From positions 114,769-178,768 of the forward strand of contig NZ_JAIVLB010000001.1 in the NCBI RefSeq assembly GCF_020524495.1: a DNA stretch of 64,000 bases, given 5' to 3'. The notes under the pieces are model-generated. The model saw only the letters and a list, made by a program, of their open reading frames with translations. It had not been told where the DNA came from and did not search any database. The position numbers were made by a program, and so were the translations under genes. The DNA comes from Bacillus stratosphericus. GTDB lineage: Bacteria > Bacillota > Bacilli > Bacillales > Bacillaceae. Of this stretch, positions 59,694 to 64,000 are shown one piece after another (position 1 is the stretch's first letter; each line of letters begins with the position of its first letter).

Positions 59694-60428
59694 CTAGTCA
59701 TTATGAAGCTGCCAAAGCCATCTTTTTTCTTCTTCCGTTAATGTTTTGCATGAATCAATCAAATCAGGACGTCTTGTATAGGTTCGCATCAAGGATTCTT
59801 TGCGCCGCCACTCTTCTATTTTGGCATGATTTCCAGAGAGCAGTACATCCGGCACTTTCAGTCCTTTATAATCAGCTGGTCTTGTATAGTGCGGGTGTTC
59901 AAGCAGACCTGTACTAAATGAATCTTCGATATGAGACGATTCTTTTCCAAGCACATGAGGCAAAAGCCTTACCACACTGTCTGCAATCATCATCGCCGGC
60001 AGCTCTCCGCCTGTGAGAACAAAATCTCCGATTGAGATTTCATCTGTAACAAGATGCTCCCTGATGCGCTCATCGTAGCCTTCATAGTGGCCGCAAATGA
60101 ACATGAGATGTTCTTCTTTTGCAAGCTCTTCTGCTTTTTTTTGTGTATACCGCTCCCCTTGGGGACAGACAAGAATGATTCGGGGCTTCTTGCTCGCTTT
60201 CTTCGTCAAATCTTCTACCGCATCAAATACAGGCTGTGCTTTCAGTACCATGCCAGCACCGCCTCCATACGGATAGTCATCCACTGTCTTATGCTTATGA
60301 TCCGAATACTCCCTAAAATTGACAACATCAAATGAGACGGCTTCTTTCTCCTGAGCTTTTTTTAAGATCGATGAGTGAAGCACCCCTTCAAACATTTCAG
60401 GGAATAGCGTTAAAAAGTCGATTTTCAT
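59694..60428 (-). CDS. trmD: tRNA (guanine-N1)[17 protein letters not shown] TrmD
   Basis: SPOUT-fold enzyme making m1G37, which prevents +1 frameshifting. It has 244 residues. It begins [17 protein letters not shown]. The knot and AdoMet-binding loop are [22 protein letters not shown] and [16 protein letters not shown] (~87-145), with the C-terminal domain signature [15 protein letters not shown]. The ATG overlaps the rimM stop by four bases. Confidence 0.98.
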   Translation of the reverse strand: MKIDFLTLFPEMFEGVLHSSILKKAQEKEAVSFDVVNFREYSDHKHKTVDDYPYGGGAGMVLKAQPVFDAVEDLTKKASKKPRIILVCPQGERYTQKKAEELAKEEHLMFICGHYEGYDERIREHLVTDEISIGDFVLTGGELPAMMIADSVVRLLPHVLGKESSHIEDSFSTGLLEHPHYTRPADYKGLKVPDVLLSGNHAKIEEWRRKESLMRTYTRRPDLIDSCKTLTEEEKRWLWQLHND

Positions 60429-60949
60429 TCGTCAATGAGCCCTTCCATCACTTCAATGTGTACTGTTTTGGATGAGATATCGATCTTTTTGACGACAGAT
60501 GGAATATAAGGGATGAGGGCATCTTTTTTGCTTTTTCTTTCAACCACCCAGACATCATTTGCCCCTGGGGTTAAAATCTCTTTAATATGACCGATTAGTT
60601 TGTCCTGTTCATCATACACATTACAGCCAATGATTTCGTGAAAATAAAATTCCCCTTCATCTAATGAACTAAGATGTTCTTTTTCTACTTTTAAGATTGA
60701 TTCTTTTAGTTGCTCTGCTTCATTTAATGAGCCCACTTCTTCAAATGTGAGCAAATCAAACTGTTTGTGCTGTCTATGTGATGCTACAGTGACCTTCAGC
60801 GGCTCCCTTTGACCTTGTTTAAAAATATAGAGGACGCTTCCTTTTTTGTAGCGTTCTTCTGGAAAATCGGTCTTTGACACAACGCGAACTTCACCACGCA
60901 CACCATGTGTATTGACAACCTTTCCGACATTCAACCAATCTAGCTCCAT
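60425..60949 (-). CDS. rimM: 16S rRNA processing protein RimM
   Basis: 30S maturation factor. The ATG at 60949 ([19 protein letters not shown]) gives 174 residues as in B. subtilis, with AGGGGTG as ribosome-binding site; a GTG four codons upstream lies on top of that site. The N-terminal RimM domain ([16 protein letters not shown]) is followed by a C-terminal PRC barrel ([38 protein letters not shown] in part). It overlaps trmD. Confidence 0.97.
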   Translation of the reverse strand: MELDWLNVGKVVNTHGVRGEVRVVSKTDFPEERYKKGSVLYIFKQGQREPLKVTVASHRQHKQFDLLTFEEVGSLNEAEQLKESILKVEKEHLSSLDEGEFYFHEIIGCNVYDEQDKLIGHIKEILTPGANDVWVVERKSKKDALIPYIPSVVKKIDISSKTVHIEVMEGLIDE

Positions 60950-60957
60950 GTTCTCAA

Positions 60958-61344
60958 TCACCCCTGACGTATTTCAACGATGATGCCGTCTTTGACAACG
61001 ATGACATTATCTTGCATTTTGTCATCCCATTTATCACCTATTTTCACTTCAACCAGTGCATCCACTTCTGTTTCTTTCATTTCACTTCCAAGAGGCAAAA
61101 TATGTAGCTGCTCTACTTGAAAATCAATTTGTCTGATCTTCTCTTGCCTTTTATCAATGGCTTTTTGAAATTGAGGGATGGCCTCTTGCTGATGTGACTC
61201 TTTTTCGTGTTTCTTTAATTGAAAATAAAGTTGATTGCATTCACGTTCTAGTCTTTCTTTTTTCTCCAAAAAAGTCGTTAACAGTTTGTCCTTACTGCTT
61301 TCAGTTAATACTTGCATGACGGTGACATGTTGAATGATCTGCAT
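60958..61344 (-). CDS. ylqD: YlqD family protein, function unknown
   Basis: 128 residues from the ATG at 61344 ([15 protein letters not shown]), equal to the B. subtilis homologue. The ribosome-binding site is weak (AAAAAGGAAG immediately before the ATG). A charged coiled coil occupies ~20-85 ([20 protein letters not shown]). A small beta-rich C-terminal domain follows ([29 protein letters not shown]). It lies between khpA and rimM, among RNA-maturation genes. No catalytic motif is seen. Conserved in Bacillus but uncharacterised. Confidence 0.88.
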   Translation of the reverse strand: MQIIQHVTVMQVLTESSKDKLLTTFLEKKERLERECNQLYFQLKKHEKESHQQEAIPQFQKAIDKRQEKIRQIDFQVEQLHILPLGSEMKETEVDALVEVKIGDKWDDKMQDNVIVVKDGIIVEIRQG

Positions 61345-61417
61345 CTTCCTTTTTGTCCCCCTATCCGAAGGCATTTGTCCTCTACAATATAACGAAAAAT
61401 AGATTTGAACGTGTAAA

Positions 61418-61447
61418 AAAGGGGAGGTTCTATGCCCTCTCCCTTTT
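61418..61447 (-). terminator. Intrinsic terminator after rpsP-khpA
   Basis: Minus strand AAAAGGGAGAGG pairs with CCTCCCCTTTT (one bulged base) around GCATAGAA, followed by TT. It starts at the khpA stop codon and separates ffh-rpsP-khpA from ylqD. Confidence 0.75.
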
Positions 61448-61691
61448 TAATCAGCAATCTCAAGTTGAACTTTCTTAGAAGACTCTGCACCTGCTGCAAA
61501 AATGACTGTTCGTATCGCTTTTGCTGTACGCCCCTGCTTTCCGATCACTTTTCCGGTATCTTTGGCATTGACAGACAGTGTATATATCACCTGCTCATCT
61601 TTTTCTAATGAAGAAACGTGAATATCTTCTGGGAAATCAACAAGTGGCTCAACGATGGACACAATCAATTCTTCCAAGGACAGCTTATTCA

Positions 61692-61692
<1 letters not shown>
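61447..61692 (-). CDS. khpA: KH-domain RNA-binding protein KhpA (YlqC)
   Basis: An 81-residue single KH domain. The GxxG loop is in GKVIGKQGRTAKAIRTVI (~48-65). In Firmicutes KhpA pairs with KhpB/Jag and affects cell length and mRNAs. The ATG shares its A with the rpsP stop (TAATG), so it is translationally coupled to S16. Confidence 0.96.
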
Positions 61693-61988
<296 letters not shown>

Positions 61989-62069
61989 TCAACAAAATAG
62001 TATATTAACAATGATAAAAGGGTTTGTAAAGTGTTTTTTCTTAACAACAGTTTTATCATGTATAACCAA

Positions 62070-63410
62070 TTACATAAATGGTAATTTAAAACCTTTTTTC
62101 TTTCCTTTGGACATGTTGGTCATTTGCTTCATCATCTTTTTCATTTCGTCAAATTGCTTTAAAAGGCGATTGACTTCCTGTACTGATGTTCCGCTTCCCT
62201 TTGCAATCCTTTTTCTTCTGCTTGCATTAATGACCTCTGGCTGTTCTTTTTCTTCGGTCGTCATTGATTTAATGATCGCTTCGATATGATTGAGCTGCTT
62301 TTCGTCTACTTGAACGTTTTTGAGCCCTTTCATTTTACCAGCTCCCGGCATCATTTGGATCAGTTCATCAAGTGGACCCATATTGCGAACTTGGCCAAGC
62401 TGCTCGAGGAAATCATCAAGCGTGAAGCTCATTGTCCGCATTTTTTTTTCAAGCTCTTTTGCCTTATCTTGGTCTACGTTTGCCTGTGCTTTTTCAATAA
62501 GCGTGAGCACATCTCCCATGCCAAGAATTCTTGACGCCATCCGCTCTGGGTGGAATGGTTCAAGAGCATCAAGCTTTTCTCCTAGTGCAGCAAATTTAAT
62601 CGGCGTATTTGTAACAGCTCGAATCGAAAGTGCTGCCCCGCCTCTTGTATCACCGTCTAGTTTCGTTAGAACAACACCTGTTAAGCCAAGCTGTTCGTTA
62701 AAGCTTTTTGCTACATTGACAGCATCTTGACCTGTCATGGAGTCAACAACAAGGAAAATTTCTTCTGGATTTGCTACTTCTTTTACTTTCTGTAGCTCAT
62801 CCATCAATTCATGATCGATATGAAGACGTCCCGCTGTATCTAAAATCACATAATCGTGGTGTTCTTCTTTCGCTTTTTCAATCGCCTGTTTGGCAATTTC
62901 AACTGGGCTTACTTGATCACCTAACGAAAACACTGGCATATCAAGCTGTTTCCCAAGCGTTTGAAGCTGCTGGATAGCTGCTGGTCTGTAAATATCTGCA
63001 GCCACCATCATCGGTTTACGATTATGTTTTTTGCGAAGTAAATTGGCAAGCTTCCCAGTGGTGGTCGTTTTACCTGCCCCTTGAAGACCCACCATCATAA
63101 TGACTGTTGGAGATTTTTTCGCCACGGCGATTTTACTTTCTTCTCCACCCATTAATTCAGTGAGTTCTTCTTTTACAACTTTAATGACCTGCTGTCCAGG
63201 GGTAAGGCTTTTCATGACCTCTTGTCCAGCTGCCCGCTCGCTTACTTTTTTCACAAAGTCTTTGACTACTTTAAAATTGACGTCAGCTTCAAGAAGGGCA
63301 AGGCGTACCTCGCGCATCATTTCTTTTACATCTTGCTCTGACACTTTTCCTTTGCCGCGGATTTTTGAAATCGTCTGCTGCAGTCGGTCGGCTAATCCTT
63401 CAAATGCCAT
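62070..63410 (-). CDS. ffh: Signal recognition particle protein Ffh
   Basis: SRP54 GTPase, 446 residues, that targets nascent membrane and secreted proteins to FtsY. The N domain covers ~1-90. The G domain has the P-loop MVGLQGAGKTTTTGKLA (~103-119), DTAGRL, TKLDGDTRGGAAL and GEKLDALEPF. The Met-rich M domain (~300-446) binds SRP RNA (RRKRIAKGSGTSVQEVN). It follows ylxM after 13 bases. FtsY, its receptor, would normally be encoded just upstream but is beyond the insertion sequence at the right edge. Confidence 0.98.
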   Translation of the reverse strand: MAFEGLADRLQQTISKIRGKGKVSEQDVKEMMREVRLALLEADVNFKVVKDFVKKVSERAAGQEVMKSLTPGQQVIKVVKEELTELMGGEESKIAVAKKSPTVIMMVGLQGAGKTTTTGKLANLLRKKHNRKPMMVAADIYRPAAIQQLQTLGKQLDMPVFSLGDQVSPVEIAKQAIEKAKEEHHDYVILDTAGRLHIDHELMDELQKVKEVANPEEIFLVVDSMTGQDAVNVAKSFNEQLGLTGVVLTKLDGDTRGGAALSIRAVTNTPIKFAALGEKLDALEPFHPERMASRILGMGDVLTLIEKAQANVDQDKAKELEKKMRTMSFTLDDFLEQLGQVRNMGPLDELIQMMPGAGKMKGLKNVQVDEKQLNHIEAIIKSMTTEEKEQPEVINASRRKRIAKGSGTSVQEVNRLLKQFDEMKKMMKQMTNMSKGKKKGFKLPFM

Positions 63411-63423
63411 ACTGTGCCGCCTC

Positions 63424-63756
63424 CTAATCTAATTTCTCAAGCGATTCAATTAAAGCTTCTGCTTTTTCCTTTTGCGTGGAATCTGCTACAAGCTCTCTCA
63501 TTTTTTTGAGAAGTTCTTTACGCTCTTTAAATTTCTTAAATAAGAGCAGCTTTTCTTCATATTGTTCAAGCATCGCTTCAGTCCGTTTAATATTATCATA
63601 AACAGCCTGTCTTGATACCTCATATTCATCCGCAATTTCACCGAGGGAAAAATCGTCTAGGTAGTAAAGCGACATGTAGCTCTTTTGCTTTGCGGTCAAC
63701 AACGATTGATAGAAGTCAAACAAGTAGTTCATTCTCGTTGTCTTTTCAAGCGTCAT
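63424..63756 (-). CDS. ylxM: YlxM, helix-turn-helix protein of the SRP operon
   Basis: A sigma-region-4-like helix-turn-helix protein; the streptococcal homologue acts as an SRP accessory protein. It has 110 residues from the ATG at 63756 ([16 protein letters not shown]), with AAAGGGGAG ~8 bases upstream; nine extra upstream codons run to 63783 without support. The HTH reads [21 protein letters not shown] (~35-55, in two pieces), followed by a C-terminal helix bundle. It has its own promoter at 63801-63829. Confidence 0.96.
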   Translation of the reverse strand: MTLEKTTRMNYLFDFYQSLLTAKQKSYMSLYYLDDFSLGEIADEYEVSRQAVYDNIKRTEAMLEQYEEKLLLFKKFKERKELLKKMRELVADSTQKEKAEALIESLEKLD

Positions 63757-63800
63757 GGGCTCTCTCCCCTTTGTTAAGTTCATTCCCTTTACAACTACTA

Positions 63801-63829
63801 AGTTTACACGGTTCTTATCTATGTGTCAA
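63801..63829 (-). promoter_or_regulatory. Sigma-A promoter for ylxM-ffh-rpsP
   Basis: Minus strand consensus TTGACA (63829-63824), exact 17-base spacer, TAAACT (63806-63801); predicted start near 63794. It lies within 60 bases of the insertion-sequence end, so the SRP genes keep a promoter on their own side of the insertion. Confidence 0.8.
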
Positions 63830-63911
63830 GTTTTTATCTTGTCAGTTCATGAGACAGCATGTAAATAAAAATGCCAGCAACTTGGGACTGACCCCCTAAG
63901 ATGAGACAAAT

Positions 63912-63976
63912 AAAAAACACCTTCAAGTTTGAAAACGGACCGTTGTGATCCGAAATAAAACATGGAGGTGTTTTTT
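63912..63976 (+). promoter_or_regulatory. Hairpin sequestering the transposase ribosome-binding site
   Basis: AAAAAACACCTTC (63912-63924) pairs with GGAGGTGTTTTTT (63964-63976), 13 bp with one G-U pair. The 3' arm contains the whole GGAGGTG Shine-Dalgarno of the transposase ATG at 63979. An inner GC-rich helix (CGGA/TCCG, 63936-63952) can also form. A transcript entering from outside the element would fold this way; one started within the loop would not. Confidence 0.7.
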
Positions 63977-63978
63977 CT

Positions 63979-64000
63979 ATGGGGACAAGAGTGAGTTATC
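63979..64000 (+). CDS. IS3-family transposase OrfA, first seven codons
   Basis: ATG at 63979 preceded by GGAGGTG; the visible protein is MGTRVSY and then the window ends. It is the only plus-strand gene in the window. Identity is judged from these residues plus the terminal-repeat-like sequence upstream, so it is provisional; an IS3-group OrfA with a helix-turn-helix of roughly 100 residues is expected. Confidence 0.6.

Larger units (their letters stand above)
63883..64000 (+). mobile_element. Left end of an IS3-family insertion sequence (continues past the window)
   Basis: The stretch beginning TGGGACTGACCCCCTAAG looks like an IS3/IS2/IS150-type terminal inverted repeat (TG start, GACTGACCCCC core), followed about 95 bases on by a plus-strand ORF starting MGTRVSY. 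That start is the usual N terminus of helix-turn-helix OrfA proteins of Bacillus IS3-group elements, as I recall it. The exact border (63883 or a few bases later) cannot be fixed without the other end or target duplications. Confidence 0.7.

Overview
The window reads as a chromosomal core region of a low-GC Firmicute, Bacillus, most likely of the B. pumilus / safensis / altitudinis group. Gene order and protein sequences follow B. subtilis from infB back to ylxM almost gene for gene, but the proteins have diverged from B. subtilis itself. Species assignment is inference; the genus-level reading is secure. Essentially every gene lies on the minus strand, so transcription runs from high to low coordinates. 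The only plus-strand gene is a transposase that starts at the extreme right edge.

Regions in transcription order, right to left. (1) 63.9-64.0 kb: one end of an IS3-type insertion sequence, sitting where ftsY would be expected. (2) 63.8-55.3 kb: signal recognition particle and ribosome genes (ylxM, ffh, rpsP, khpA, ylqD, rimM, trmD, rplS with an L19-type leader), then rbgA, rnhB and an orphan flagellar-like pair ylqG-ylqH. (3) 55.3-44.8 kb: sucC-sucD, dprA, topA, trmFO and the xerC(codV)-hslV-hslU-codY operon. (4) 44.5-18.1 kb: the complete fla/che operon from flgB to swrB. It encodes rod, hook, basal body, type III export, switch and chemotaxis proteins and ends with sigD and swrB. (5) 18.1-4.5 kb: rpsB, tsf, pyrH, frr, uppS, cdsA, dxr, rasP, proS and polC, covering translation, UMP supply, undecaprenyl and phospholipid synthesis, intramembrane proteolysis and replication. 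(6) 4.4-3.2 kb: an AT-rich insertion absent from the B. subtilis arrangement, holding a decayed ABC-2 permease and a small ORF. (7) 3.1-0 kb: promoter and attenuator-bearing leader of the rimP-nusA-rnpM-rplGA-infB operon.

Most of the window is well-known housekeeping sequence. The points most worth a second look are: the decayed ABC permease with an 11-nt homopolymer slip plus a nonsense codon, and its 49-residue neighbour; the insertion-sequence end, whose transposase ribosome-binding site is buried in a 13-bp hairpin; the intrinsic terminator in the rimP-nusA leader; the YlqG/YlqH pair, which looks like a miniature FliK/FlhB-C module outside the flagellar operon; and several leader structures. 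Several start sites were moved downstream of the longest ORF because of clear ribosome-binding sites and family lengths (rimP, polC, proS, dxr, cdsA, pyrH, cheA, fliY, fliJ, flgC, flgB, hslU, topA, dprA, sucC, rplS, rimM, ylqD, ylxM). B. subtilis lengths and sequences quoted here are from memory, not from a search.
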